Source: Kitasatospora sp. MAA4 (lineage in GTDB: Bacteria; Actinomycetota; Actinomycetes; Streptomycetales; Streptomycetaceae). From it: DNA of 64,000 nucleotides. A program made the translations under genes and the position numbers. The notes under the pieces are model-generated. The model saw only the letters and a list, made by a program, of their open reading frames with translations. It searched no databases and was not told the DNA's origin. The stretch lies in the NCBI RefSeq assembly GCF_029893355.1, contig NZ_JARZAI010000027.1:1-64000 (forward strand). The letters run 5' to 3'. Shown here piece after piece: positions 34,516 to 42,960 of the stretch (positions within the stretch are counted from its first letter, which is position 1; every line of letters starts with the position of its first letter).

Positions 34516-35747
34516 TCGGCTTCTCCATCGACGGGGTCGGGCTGGGGCTCGGTGAGGACGTGCCGGACGGCTTGGCCGAGTTGGAGCCCGGCTTGGCGCG
34601 CGCGGCCGGCCCGGAAGGTCTCGGCGAGGTAGTCGGTGGTCAGCACGCTGCGAATGCCGGGCGGCAGCGGGGGGGTTACCACGAGCGGCCCGGCCCGATC
34701 GGTGAGGCTGGCCAGCAGACCGGCCAAGTCCCCGGAAATGGCTTCGGGCAGGTCTGCGTGGACGAGTTGGTTGCCGAACGGCTCGATGGCCAGCAGCTCG
34801 GCCAGGTGCAACACCTCGCCGAGCTGCACGGGCCGCAGAGCGGTCTCGTTGAGGATCACGGACTCGGCGCCGAGACCGGAATGCAGCCGCACTGCGACGG
34901 TCTCCAGCAGCTCGCGCCGGTCGGGCACGGTGTGCCGCCAGCGTTCGGCCACCTGTCCGAGTGGCGCGTTCAGCCTCGCGCTGATCGTCTCGATCTCCTC
35001 GCCGATCGCCTTCAAGTCTCTGGGGAGGGTGGCTGTGTGGGGGAAGCGGCAGGGGTGGGCGGTCCAGTCGGCGCCGACGGGCTCGGCAAGCGCGTACCCG
35101 GCGCCGAGTTCCGTGCCCTTGACCACGAGCGTTTTGCCGACTGGCTCGGGCCCGTAGTGCTCGCTATGGCAGTGCCCGGCGAAAACGACGTCCAGGAACG
35201 GGCAGGCGTCGGCCAGCTTCAGGTCCTCTTCGAAGCCGGAGTGCGACAGCAGGATCCACGCGTCCACCTCGTGGTGGTGTGCGAGCAACAGCTCGCGCAG
35301 GGCCCGCACCGGGTTGGTGACGTGGTGTCCGGCGCGCTGGTCGAGCGGGATGGCGCCGAACGCCTGCGGGCTGATGACGGCGGTGACTGCCACCTGCCGG
35401 CCGCCGATCTCCGCCATGTGCAGCGGGCGGAACAGCTCGCGGCCGGTCGCTTGGTCGACGGCGTTCGCGCACACCGTCAGCTTGCGCAGGCCCGGCTCGA
35501 AGTGGTGGCTCCAGCCATGGTTGCCCGGCGCGATCACGTCGTACAGTGACAGCAGGATCTGCCGCTCGATGCTTCCGCCTGCAAGCTGATAGAAGCCGGT
35601 GCCCTCAAAAAAGTCCCCGCAGTCCACCACCAGTGACCGCCTGCGCTCGGCATGAAGCTGAGCAAGCATGCCGGTGATCTGGGCGAGGTTGGAGTGGACG
35701 TCAGTGGTTGCAACGATCCGCTCAAGTGTGCGCGTGGTCGCGGTCAT
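34512..35747 (-). CDS. calcineurin-like metallophosphoesterase, UshA/5'-nucleotidase type
   Basis: A 411-residue two-domain enzyme. The metallophosphoesterase half has all metal motifs: TDVHSN (Asp16, His18), CGDFFEG (Asp45), PGNHGW (Asn76, His77), LLSHSGFEEDLKLAD (His169) and FAGHCHSEHYG (His192, His194). The C-terminal half resembles the 5'-nucleotidase substrate domain. Unlike UshA it has no signal peptide, so it acts in the cytoplasm, likely removing phosphate from a nucleotide made by neighbouring enzymes. Start and stop both overlap neighbours by 4 bp, placing it in the middle of the coupled operon. Confidence 0.87.
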   Translation of the reverse strand: MTATTRTLERIVATTDVHSNLAQITGMLAQLHAERRRSLVVDCGDFFEGTGFYQLAGGSIERQILLSLYDVIAPGNHGWSHHFEPGLRKLTVCANAVDQATGRELFRPLHMAEIGGRQVAVTAVISPQAFGAIPLDQRAGHHVTNPVRALRELLLAHHHEVDAWILLSHSGFEEDLKLADACPFLDVVFAGHCHSEHYGPEPVGKTLVVKGTELGAGYALAEPVGADWTAHPCRFPHTATLPRDLKAIGEEIETISARLNAPLGQVAERWRHTVPDRRELLETVAVRLHSGLGAESVILNETALRPVQLGEVLHLAELLAIEPFGNQLVHADLPEAISGDLAGLLASLTDRAGPLVVTPPLPPGIRSVLTTDYLAETFRAGRARQAGLQLGQAVRHVLTEPQPDPVDGEAE

Positions 35748-37060
35748 CGGGTGACCTCGGTGATGTCGGCGCCGAGGGCACGGAGCTTGGCGGGCAGGTC
35801 GGCGTGGCCGCGCTTGAGCTGCCCCAGGCCGGTGACTGTAGTGGTGCCGCGCGCGGTCAGCCCGGCGATGAGCAGCGCGGTACCGGTGCGGATGTCGGTC
35901 GCCTCGACGGCTGCGCCACTCAGCCGCTGAGGTCCGGTCAGGAGGCACTCGGTGGGCGAGATTTCCTGGATCCGGGCCCCCAGAGCTCGAAGTTGGGGAA
36001 CGAGGTTGCCGTGTCGACCGGGGTTGATGGCGTCAGCGAACAGGTGGGTGCCCGGCAGTCCCAGAGCGAGCGCCATCAGGGCGGGTTCGAAGTCGGCGTC
36101 CAGGCCGCCGGGGAGGAGCGACGCGATGGCGGAGAGAGGTCGGCCGCACCGCGTGCCGCCGCCGGGCAGGATCAAGGCATCGGGCTCGGCCAGAGCGGGG
36201 ACACCCAGGCGGTTCAGAGCCTCCTGGACGGGGACGGTGTCCTGGCCGCGCACGCCTTCGATCCGACCGCTGCCTCCAGTTGCGGCGATTGCGCAGGCCA
36301 GTGTGCCGGCCTCGATCTTGTCGCCCGGCACCGCCCAGGCCACTGTGGCCAAATCATCAGATTGGCAAGGCGGTTCGATGGACAGGTTGGCCTCGCTGAG
36401 ATCCATCCGCCAGCCGGCCAGCCGCAGGAAGTCCAGCGTGTTGGTGAACTCCGGGGACAGATTGGGATTGAGCAGCAGCAGCCGGTGTCGGCTAACCACA
36501 GCGCGGAGTACAGCTGCGACGCTCGCGCCCCGAGAGCGGAACGGCAGATCGATCACCACTTGCCGTGGGCTATCCCCGGAGGAGGTGACCTGGTACCCGG
36601 CGCCGTCCGTCTCGACCTTGTCACCGAAGGCCGCATAAACCTTGAAATGCTCGTTTATGCCCCGCTCGCCGATCCGACATCCGCCGGGCCATGGCAGCCT
36701 GGCTTGACCGCAGGCTGCCAGCAGCGCGGGTACGAGGTAGTAGGAGGCACGGATGCCGGCGGCATCCGGGAGGTCGGGCACCGGCAGGTGGCCGTCCAGC
36801 GGCACGAGGGCTACCGCCTGCGGGTCGGCTACAGAGTGAGCGATATGGCATACCGACCCCTGAAACAGAGTCAGCATCTGTTGCACGTCGGAGCTGTCGG
36901 GAACGTTGTCCAGATGGACCGGGCTGCGGATCGCCGCGGCGGCGGCCAACAGCGGCAGCGCGGCGTTCTTGGAGCCATCCACACGTACGAGGCCGGCCAG
37001 CGGGGGCCCGGGGCGGATGGTGATGGCCGGGCGCGTTGCGGGGATGGAGAGGAGAGTCAT
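35744..37060 (-). CDS. MurA/EPSP-synthase-family enolpyruvyl transferase
   Basis: A 438-residue enolpyruvyl transferase with the MurA layout. Conserved are DGSKNAALPLL (Lys31, Asn32), PGGCRIGERG with the PEP-binding catalytic Cys128, a GLDADFEP aspartate, an INPGRHGN arginine and the C-terminal ATDIRTGTALLIAGLTARG. It transfers enolpyruvate from PEP to a hydroxyl. It is clearly diverged from housekeeping MurA, and its partners (phosphoesterase, deaminase folds, glycosyltransferase) point to a nucleotide acceptor, as for NikO and PolA, which make 3'-enolpyruvyl-UMP in nikkomycin and polyoxin synthesis. GGAGG lies five bases before ATG 37060. Acceptor identity is inference; a second peptidoglycan MurA cannot be excluded. 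Confidence 0.85.
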   Translation of the reverse strand: MTLLSIPATRPAITIRPGPPLAGLVRVDGSKNAALPLLAAAAAIRSPVHLDNVPDSSDVQQMLTLFQGSVCHIAHSVADPQAVALVPLDGHLPVPDLPDAAGIRASYYLVPALLAACGQARLPWPGGCRIGERGINEHFKVYAAFGDKVETDGAGYQVTSSGDSPRQVVIDLPFRSRGASVAAVLRAVVSRHRLLLLNPNLSPEFTNTLDFLRLAGWRMDLSEANLSIEPPCQSDDLATVAWAVPGDKIEAGTLACAIAATGGSGRIEGVRGQDTVPVQEALNRLGVPALAEPDALILPGGGTRCGRPLSAIASLLPGGLDADFEPALMALALGLPGTHLFADAINPGRHGNLVPQLRALGARIQEISPTECLLTGPQRLSGAAVEATDIRTGTALLIAGLTARGTTTVTGLGQLKRGHADLPAKLRALGADITEVTR

Positions 37061-37122
37061 GAAAGCCTCCACGGTGGTAGGAGGGGGACGGTGCTGCAGG
37101 TCAGTTACTGAATCGGGATCGA

Positions 37123-37602
37123 TCAGGCCGCCGCGGTCTCCTCGCGCGGCAGCGTGCAGGTGATCCGCTTGCCGACCGGAGTGCGCTGCACGGTCCAGCC
37201 CGGAGCGAGAACATCGAGGATCCGCAAGCCGCGACCCGTCTCGGCGTATGCGCTGTCCGGAGGCTCAGCCTGCCGGTCTGGTATCACGGACTGCACCGGG
37301 TCATGGACCTCCACCAGAATCTGTTCATCGGTGCTGGTCACCCGGACGACCACCGGGGCCCACGGGCCGCACAGCCGCACCACGTTGCCGACCAGCTCGC
37401 TGGCCACCAAACGAGCGGCGTCGGCGATCGGCTCGGCTGCCCCGGCCGTGCAAACGGTCTTGAAGACATGTGAGCGCATCTCGCTGATGTGCTCGGCGCT
37501 GGCGCTCATGTGCAGGACGAAGCCGCCCGGGCGGGGCACCAGGAAGAAGCCGCACGTGGCCAGTTCGGGTTCGTAGGGCGAGCGGATGTGGTCTTCGTAC
37601 AC
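37123..37602 (-). CDS. HATPase-type regulatory ATP-binding protein
   Basis: A 159-residue protein with a GHKL ATPase fold (anti-sigma-factor or AbaA-like type): SELVGNVVRLCG is the N box, VEVHDPVQSVIP the G1 box, and ETGRGLRILDVLAPGW the G2 box. I chose GTG at 37602, with GGAAG six bases upstream, over a frame that extends to 37737. Such small HATPases in Streptomyces often stand beside an HTH/DUF5753 gene and a DUF397 gene, as here, and influence development or secondary metabolism. It lies 62 bp upstream of the MurA-like gene in the same direction, so it may lead the operon as its regulator. Confidence 0.85.
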   Translation of the reverse strand: MYEDHIRSPYEPELATCGFFLVPRPGGFVLHMSASAEHISEMRSHVFKTVCTAGAAEPIADAARLVASELVGNVVRLCGPWAPVVVRVTSTDEQILVEVHDPVQSVIPDRQAEPPDSAYAETGRGLRILDVLAPGWTVQRTPVGKRITCTLPREETAAA

Positions 37603-37840
37603 GGCAGGCTTCCCAGTCGACAGAGCAAGCCGCAGCCACAGGCATGGGAGGGCTCGCACACGGGATGAGTAGGAAGGTCGACGTCGGGCGGGCAAAGCTC
37701 CCGAAGTCGACGCAAGGCAGGCAGCGACCTGTGCCACGAAGCGCGATCACTCGGTCACGCTTCGCTACCTGTGGTCAGCATGCCGCGCCCTGCCAGAGTT
37801 AGGCAATATGCCCAGCCAGAATTCCCTCGAACCGGTTGCT

Positions 37841-37862
37841 CTCCACCTCGATCGAGGTGGAG
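37841..37862. promoter_or_regulatory. perfect 22-bp palindrome over the HTH gene's ribosome site
   Basis: Half-site CTCCACCTCGA (37841-37851) is followed directly by its exact complement (37852-37862). The right half contains GGTGGAG, the probable Shine-Dalgarno of the HTH gene starting at 37872. It may be an operator for the dimeric HTH protein, an RNA hairpin that hides the ribosome site, or both. Confidence 0.7.
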
Positions 37863-37871
37863 ACTTGCGCC

Positions 37872-38744
37872 ATGGCGAAGAGGAATCCGGCACCACAGTC
37901 CGTGTATCGCCGTCAGCTTGCGTCTCGGCTCAGAGAGTTGAGGGACGCCAAGGAGTTGACGCTCACCGAGGTCGCGGAGATCGTGGAGGTCAACCAGAGT
38001 TCGCTCAGCCGGATCGAGAACGGCGAGAGGGGTACCACCCCGGTCCTGGTGAAGGCTCTGCTGGACTGCTATGGGGTCACCGAACCGGTGGACCGGGAGG
38101 ACATCCTCGACCTGGTCCGCGCTGACCAGGCTCAGCGGCAGCAGTGGTGGAAGAAGTACTCCGCCGTCATCAACACCACGCAGTACGGCGGCTACCTGGC
38201 ACTGGAGTCCAGCGCGACGAGCTTCCGCTCCTATGAACCGCAGCTGATGCCCGGGCTGCTGCAGACCGCGGACTACGCGCGCCAGGTCATCACCGAGATG
38301 CGCGTGGACCTGACTGCAAAACAAGTGGATGCCCTGGTGCAAGTACGGATGGAGCGTCAGGAGAAGGTCCTCGGTCGGGAGGGCGCGCCCAAGCTCTGGG
38401 CGGTGATCGACGAGGCGGCCATACGGCGGATCGAGGGCACACCGACAGTCCTGAAGGGTCAGCTCGAACTCCTGCTGGCTGTCGCGCCCCGCACGAACAT
38501 CACACTCCAGCTCCTTCCGTTCGCCGCCGGCTTCCATCCTGGTCTGTACGGATCGTTCATGCTCATGGGCTTCCCCGAACCCAATCCGGACGTCGTGTGG
38601 GTGGAGAATCTGACCAACTCGGTGTACTTCGAGGGATCTGAGGATGTGGAGCGCTACACCGAGGTCTTCGACCACCTGCGGGCCCGTGCCCTCGGCCCAC
38701 CCGAGACCCGTAGTCAGATCAGCAAGATCCTCAAGGAGCTGTAA
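37872..38744 (+). CDS. XRE-type HTH regulator with DUF5753
   Basis: A 290-residue regulator. Residues about 15-75 form a Cro/CI helix-turn-helix (LASRLRELRDAKELTLTEVA, then VNQSSLSRIENGERGTTP); the rest is DUF5753 with YEPQLMPGLLQTADYARQVI, LWAVIDEAAIRR and LQLLPFAAGFHPGLYG. This is the WhiJ-like partner of a small DUF397 protein, which follows after 2 bp. In Streptomyces these pairs control development and antibiotic production, often with a nearby HATPase. The ATG at 37872 uses the GGTGGAG inside a perfect palindrome. Divergent from the HATPase/MurA-like operon, it is a candidate regulator of that cluster. Confidence 0.93.
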   Translation: MAKRNPAPQSVYRRQLASRLRELRDAKELTLTEVAEIVEVNQSSLSRIENGERGTTPVLVKALLDCYGVTEPVDREDILDLVRADQAQRQQWWKKYSAVINTTQYGGYLALESSATSFRSYEPQLMPGLLQTADYARQVITEMRVDLTAKQVDALVQVRMERQEKVLGREGAPKLWAVIDEAAIRRIEGTPTVLKGQLELLLAVAPRTNITLQLLPFAAGFHPGLYGSFMLMGFPEPNPDVVWVENLTNSVYFEGSEDVERYTEVFDHLRARALGPPETRSQISKILKEL

Positions 38745-38746
38745 GC

Positions 38747-38977
38747 GTGAGCACCACCAAGCCCAACCCGGCCGAGCTGGACTTCTCCGGCGTCACCTGG
38801 GAGAAGTCCCCGTTCAGCGGGGGCAATGACAACTGCGTGGAGTTCGGTGTGACCGGGGCGTTCGTTGCCGTACGCGACTCCAAGCGGCCCGAGCAGACGC
38901 CGCTCGTCTACACCCGCGACGAGATCAAGGCCATGATCCTCGGGGCGAAGGCCGGTGCTTTCGATCACCTGATCTGA
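38747..38977 (+). CDS. DUF397 protein
   Basis: A 76-residue DUF397 protein with the family core FSGVTWEKSPFSGGNDNCVEF, VAVRDSKRPE and a closing VYTRDEIKAMILGAKAGAFD. Such proteins pair with the DUF5753 HTH regulator coded immediately upstream (2-bp gap, GTG start, upstream GGAG in the 3' end of that gene), probably as its ligand or antagonist. A hairpin terminator follows. Confidence 0.95.
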   Translation: MSTTKPNPAELDFSGVTWEKSPFSGGNDNCVEFGVTGAFVAVRDSKRPEQTPLVYTRDEIKAMILGAKAGAFDHLI

Positions 38978-39014
38978 CGGAGGTATGGGCTGCCCGTGCG
39001 GTCAGCAGTGAAGT

Positions 39015-39049
39015 GGCGGTTGACCCCAGCATGGGTTGGGTCAACCGCC
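39015..39049 (+). terminator. terminator of the HTH-DUF397 operon
   Basis: Perfect 12-bp stem (39015-39026 with 39038-39049, GGCGGTTGACCC) and 11-base loop, 38 bp after the DUF397 stop. It is also the apparent right edge of the less GC-biased segment. Confidence 0.82.
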
Positions 39050-39155
39050 GCCGTCATCGTCCCTGTCACGCTGAACTGGTGGGCGGGGGTACGCGACTCA
39101 GTGCAGTGGGAAAAGTGCGTGGCGCATCCTGGGGGTGGGCGGTTGAATTCAGGCC

Positions 39156-39686
39156 GTGGAAGATGACATCTGGGCCTTGCTGCCCGAGGACGTCCGATCC
39201 GAGGTGGATGCGCTGGTGCGGCAGGACCGGCGGATGTTTGCCGTGCGGGCGATCAGGAACGCCTTCGACGCCGACAGGCCGGGGATCTACGAGGCCATGG
39301 ACATCGTGGTTGGGCGGTACGAGGCCATCGGGCGGCCGCTCTTCACGCCGACCGAGCCGCTCGACGTCGGCACGCTGTTCGCTGCGGTGCAGGCGCTGCC
39401 CGTCCGTCCGGACGCCGTCGAGGCGGTCTGGGACGGTGACACCGACGGCTGGTTCGTCGTGCTGTTCGCGGTGACGAAGGACCCGCAGCGCGAGTTCTTC
39501 CTCGCGCAGAGCCGCCGCGGCACCGATCTGCGCTTCTTCAACGAACGGACGCCCGCCTGGCCGGAGGCCGAGGAGGCCGACACTGTCGGCCGAGCGCTGG
39601 CCGAGCGCCTCGGCGTGCCGTTCAGCTTCGCCAGCCCGCAGACGCCGGACGGCGACGCGCCGCGTTGGTGGGACGGCCGGTGGTGA
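39156..39686 (+). CDS. conserved hypothetical protein
   Basis: A 176-residue soluble acidic protein of unknown function. The N-terminus is helical (VRQDRRMFAVRAIRNAFDADRPG, then EAMDIVVGRYEAIG); the second half has a short sheet (DGWFVVLFAVTKDPQREFFLAQ) and a C-terminal tail rich in Pro, Asp and Trp. GTG start at 39156; no strong ribosome site. A hairpin overlaps the stop region. No function can be assigned. Confidence 0.7.
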   Translation: MEDDIWALLPEDVRSEVDALVRQDRRMFAVRAIRNAFDADRPGIYEAMDIVVGRYEAIGRPLFTPTEPLDVGTLFAAVQALPVRPDAVEAVWDGDTDGWFVVLFAVTKDPQREFFLAQSRRGTDLRFFNERTPAWPEAEEADTVGRALAERLGVPFSFASPQTPDGDAPRWWDGRW

Positions 39687-39717
39687 GGGAGTACGGGCGG
39701 CGTCGCCGCGTACTCCC
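39687..39717 (+). terminator. terminator hairpin
   Basis: GGGAGTACG (39687-39695) pairs with CGTACTCCC (39709-39717); an inner GCGGC/GCCGC stem continues it. Begins directly after the hypothetical gene's stop. Confidence 0.75.
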
Positions 39718-39840
39718 GTGGGGGTAGGGCAGGTGTCCCCGGTGGGGGGACGCGCGGTGGGGTGGGGTGGCGGGAGTCTTTGGGGGACGGACCCGGGGTG
39801 GTAGGTCGCCGGGGCGTGAGACCGAGGAGATGGAAGAACG

Positions 39841-40119
39841 ATGAACGCGACAACCGTTCTGCTCGCTGACCACGGGTGGCCCCACGGCGCCTGGTTCCTG
39901 TTGTTCCCGCTTGGCTGGCTGGTGTTCCTGGTGATCGTCTTCGCGGTGCTGCGGCGGACGGTGTGGCGGCGCCGGGGCTGCTACGGGATGGCCTGGGGTG
40001 GCGGGTCGGAGGGGCCGCTGGCCGTGCTGGGGCGCCGCTATGCGCAGGGGGAGATCGATGAGGAGGAGTACCGCGCGCGCCGCAGCGTGCTCATAGAGCG
40101 GGGCAAGGACGACAGCTGA
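39841..40119 (+). CDS. SHOCT domain membrane protein
   Basis: A 92-residue protein with one membrane helix (about residues 17-38, WFLLFPLGWLVFLVIVFAVL), a basic patch RRTVWRRRG and a C-terminal SHOCT motif (LAVLGRRYAQGEIDEEEYRARRSVL). SHOCT modules are short oligomerisation segments in many bacterial membrane proteins. GGAGATGGAAGAACG precedes the ATG. Function unknown. Confidence 0.88.
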   Translation: MNATTVLLADHGWPHGAWFLLFPLGWLVFLVIVFAVLRRTVWRRRGCYGMAWGGGSEGPLAVLGRRYAQGEIDEEEYRARRSVLIERGKDDS

Positions 40120-40170
40120 GGGGAGGAGAGGGTCGATAAGCGGAGGCTGGATCTGCGGTTAAAGTTACTT

Positions 40171-40191
40171 ATCGTAGTTATCGATTACGAT
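40171..40191. promoter_or_regulatory. inverted repeat before the PLP enzyme gene
   Basis: ATCGTA (40171-40176) and TACGAT (40186-40191) flank nine bases that contain ATCGAT, in an unusually AT-rich stretch (40158-40191) ending seven bases before the ATG. Probably an operator overlapping a promoter; the regulator is unknown. Confidence 0.5.
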
Positions 40192-40197
40192 GGGTTC

Positions 40198-41298
40198 ATG
40201 GAAACCGTGGATGTGGACCGTACCGATGCCTCCTACCGTGCCTGGCTCAAGGAGGCCGTCCGCAGGGTGCAGGCCGATGCCAACCGCTCGGCCGACACCC
40301 ACCTGCTGCGCTTCCCGCTCCCCGAGGCGTGGGGGATCGACCTCTACCTCAAGGACGAGTCGACCCACCCCACCGGCAGCCTCAAGCACCGGCTGGCCCG
40401 TTCGCTCTTCCTCTACGGGCTGTGCAACGGCTGGATCCGGCCCGGCAAGCCGGTGATCGAGGCGTCCAGCGGCTCCACGGCCGTCTCGGAGGCGTACTTC
40501 GCGGCGCTGGTCGGGGTGCCGTTCATCGCGGTGATGGCCAAGTCGACCAGCCGGGCGAAGATCGACCTGATCGAGTTCCACGGCGGCAGCTGTCACCTGG
40601 TGGACGATCCCTGCGAGGTGTACGAGGTGTCGATGCGGCTCGCCGCGGAGACCGGCGGGCACTACATGGACCAGTTCACCTATGCCGAGCGGGCCACCGA
40701 CTGGCGCGGCAACAACAACATCGCCGAGTCGATCTTCGCCCAGCTGCGCCGCGAGCCGCACCCGGAGCCCGCCTGGATCGTCGCGACGGCCGGCACCGGC
40801 GGCACCTCGGCCACCATCGCCCGGTACGTCCACTACCAGCAGTTCGACACCCGGATCTGCGTCGCCGACCCGGAGAACTCGGTGTTCTTCGACGGCTGGC
40901 TGAACCACGACCCGCAGGCCACCTCCGAGCGCGGCTCGCGGATCGAGGGGATCGGGCGCCAGCGGATGGAGCCGAGCTTCGTGCCCGGCGCGATCGACCG
41001 GATGATGAAGGTTCCGGACGCCGCCTCGATCGCCGCGATCCGGGTGCTGGAGAGCGTGCTCGGCAAGAAGGCGGGCGCCTCCAGCGGCACCGGGCTGTGG
41101 AGCGCGCTGAAGATCGTCGCGGAGATGCGGGCGGCGGGTGAGCACGGCAGCGTGGTCACGCTGATCTGCGACCCGGGCGACCGCTACCTCGACAAGTACT
41201 ACTCGGACGCCTGGCTGGCCGAGCAGGGTCTGGACATCGCGCCCTACCAGGCCGCGCTGGAGGCGTTCCTGGCTGGTGGGGCCTGGTCTGCGGAGTAG
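40198..41298 (+). CDS. PLP-dependent cysteine synthase family protein
   Basis: A 366-residue fold-type II PLP enzyme. The cofactor lysine is in [13 protein letters not shown] (about residue 64), the phosphate/substrate loop is [16 protein letters not shown], and [14 protein letters not shown] is the glycine-rich PLP-phosphate loop. It resembles cysteine synthase/cystathionine-beta-synthase relatives that make or break beta-substituted amino acids. It is longer than CysK and has an extended N-terminus. The upstream inverted repeat suggests specific control. Exact reaction unclear: L-cysteine desulfhydrase or synthase are both reasonable. Confidence 0.85.
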   Translation: METVDVDRTDASYRAWLKEAVRRVQADANRSADTHLLRFPLPEAWGIDLYLKDESTHPTGSLKHRLARSLFLYGLCNGWIRPGKPVIEASSGSTAVSEAYFAALVGVPFIAVMAKSTSRAKIDLIEFHGGSCHLVDDPCEVYEVSMRLAAETGGHYMDQFTYAERATDWRGNNNIAESIFAQLRREPHPEPAWIVATAGTGGTSATIARYVHYQQFDTRICVADPENSVFFDGWLNHDPQATSERGSRIEGIGRQRMEPSFVPGAIDRMMKVPDAASIAAIRVLESVLGKKAGASSGTGLWSALKIVAEMRAAGEHGSVVTLICDPGDRYLDKYYSDAWLAEQGLDIAPYQAALEAFLAGGAWSAE

Positions 41299-41320
41299 GC
41301 GATGTGATAGTCACTCTGTC

Positions 41321-41815
41321 ATGAATGATCTTCTGACAGAGCGCCTGATCCTGCACCCCCTCACCATCGCCGAGGCGGAGCGGGTGGCGGCGGGCGAGGC
41401 CGCCCCGGACGACAACTGGGCCGCCGACTACCCGGCCGAGGGCGAGCGGGTCGGCGCCCGGATGTTCGTCAGGGGCCACGCCGCAGTCGGCGGCGACACC
41501 CACCCCTTCGGCGGCTACGAGATCCGCCGCCGCTCCGACGGCCAGGCGATCGGCGGGATCGGCTTCCACGGCGCCCCCGACGCGGACGGCTCGGTCTCGA
41601 TCGGCTACGGGCTGGCCGAGTCGGCCCGCGGCCAGGGCTACGCGACCGAGGCGGTCCGCGGCATCCTGGCCGCCGCCGGCGGGTGGGGCGTGACCCGGCT
41701 GCTGGGCGACACCGAGCACGGCAACGTCCCCTCGCAGCGCGTGATGCTGGCCGCCGGGATGGCCCTGACGCACGAGGACGCGGAACTCAAGTACTACGCG
41801 GCGACGCCGGCCTAG
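41321..41815 (+). CDS. GNAT family N-acetyltransferase
   Basis: A 164-residue acetyltransferase of the RimJ/RimL type: starts LLTERLILHPLTIAEAERV, has IGGIGFHGAPD and VSIGYGLAESARGQGYATEAV with the acetyl-CoA-binding R-G-Q-G-Y-A, and ends with NVPSQRVMLAAGM. It would acetylate an amine on a protein N-terminus or small molecule. ATG at 41321, 22 bp after the PLP-enzyme stop, so co-transcription is possible. Convergent with the esterase gene, 5 bp away. Confidence 0.92.
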   Translation: MNDLLTERLILHPLTIAEAERVAAGEAAPDDNWAADYPAEGERVGARMFVRGHAAVGGDTHPFGGYEIRRRSDGQAIGGIGFHGAPDADGSVSIGYGLAESARGQGYATEAVRGILAAAGGWGVTRLLGDTEHGNVPSQRVMLAAGMALTHEDAELKYYAATPA

Positions 41816-41820
41816 GCTGC

Positions 41821-42801
41821 TCAGCCCAGGACGCGCTGCAGGTAGGCGGTCCGGGCGGCGATGGCCAGTTGGGAGATCGCGGCCTGCGGCGCCGCCGAGC
41901 TGAACCCGTGCCAGGCCCCCGGCCACATGTGCAGTTCGACCGGGACGCCGGCCCGGGAGAGCCGGGCCGCGTACTCCAGGGCCTCGTCGCGGAAGGTTTC
42001 GACCTGGCCCACGTCGATGAAGGCCGGCGGCAGCCCGCCGAGGTGCTGGGCGCGGGCGGGTGCGGCGTAGGGCGACACGTCCGGGCCACCGCGGGCGTCG
42101 CCGAGCAGGCTGCTCCAGCCGGTCAGGTTGGACGTACGGTCCCAGAAGCCCTCGCGGTCCAGTTCGTGGCTGGACGGGGTCTGGTTGCGGTCGTCCAGCA
42201 TCGGACCCTGGAGGATCTGGTGCGCCAGCGCCGGGCCGCCCCGGTCGCGGGCCAGCAGTGCGATTCCGGCGGCCAGGCCGCCGCCCGCGCTGGAACCCCA
42301 GATGATCAACCGGTCCGGGTCGATGTCCAGCTCCTCGGCGTTGCGGGCGGTCCACTCAAGACCGGCGTAGCAGTCCTCCAGCGGGGCCGGGTGCGGGTGT
42401 TCGGGCGCGAGGCGGTAGCCGACCGAGACGCCGACCACGCCGAGCAGATCGACCCACCCGGCGAGTGTCTCGGCCATCTCCCACTGGTCGCCGGACACCA
42501 TCCCGCCGCCGTGGATGTGGTAGATCGCCGGCCACGGCCCGGGGCCCCTGGTCGGACGCATGATCACCACGGGCAGGTCCGGCGCGCCCTGCGGGCCGGG
42601 GACGAGGCGTTCCTCGATCGCCACCGCGCCGCCCCGGCGCAGCAGTTCGACCTCCGGGCGCATCGACCGGTTGACCGCCCGGAAGGCGGGGATGTCCTCG
42701 GGCCCGATCGACAGCACCGCCTGGATGTCCTCCGGGAAGGAGGCGAGGATCGCCCCCAACTCCGGGTCGAAGGGCGGTCGGCTGCTCTTCGCGGTCGTCA
42801 T
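41821..42801 (-). CDS. alpha/beta hydrolase, hormone-sensitive-lipase family
   Basis: A 326-residue esterase. The HSL family oxyanion motif HGGGMV is near residue 98, followed by the nucleophile elbow GSSAGG, an acidic residue in DVGQVETFRDE and the catalytic His in WHGFSS. It hydrolyses esters of small acyl groups. AAGGAG lies six bases before the ATG at 42801. Divergent from a PucR-type regulator, which likely controls it. Confidence 0.93.
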   Translation of the reverse strand: MTTAKSSRPPFDPELGAILASFPEDIQAVLSIGPEDIPAFRAVNRSMRPEVELLRRGGAVAIEERLVPGPQGAPDLPVVIMRPTRGPGPWPAIYHIHGGGMVSGDQWEMAETLAGWVDLLGVVGVSVGYRLAPEHPHPAPLEDCYAGLEWTARNAEELDIDPDRLIIWGSSAGGGLAAGIALLARDRGGPALAHQILQGPMLDDRNQTPSSHELDREGFWDRTSNLTGWSSLLGDARGGPDVSPYAAPARAQHLGGLPPAFIDVGQVETFRDEALEYAARLSRAGVPVELHMWPGAWHGFSSAAPQAAISQLAIAARTAYLQRVLG

Positions 42802-42960
42802 CGTCTGCTCCTTGCCCAGTACTGCTCGGTTCATGGGTCCAGCCTCGCCCGGCCACCCTGCCGTTCCCACCGCCGCCCGGCGGGCGTCGCCACCCGCTGA
42901 CCGCCGATTGGCGGCGGCCGGGTGGGTAGAGTCACCCGTCGACGAGCGAAGGAGGACGGC

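Noticed and set aside
29017-38977. Integrated plasmid or phage with defined ends
   Set aside because: No integrase, excisionase, transfer gene, tRNA or matching att repeats were found; only the base composition and one plasmid-type HTH protein hint at transfer.
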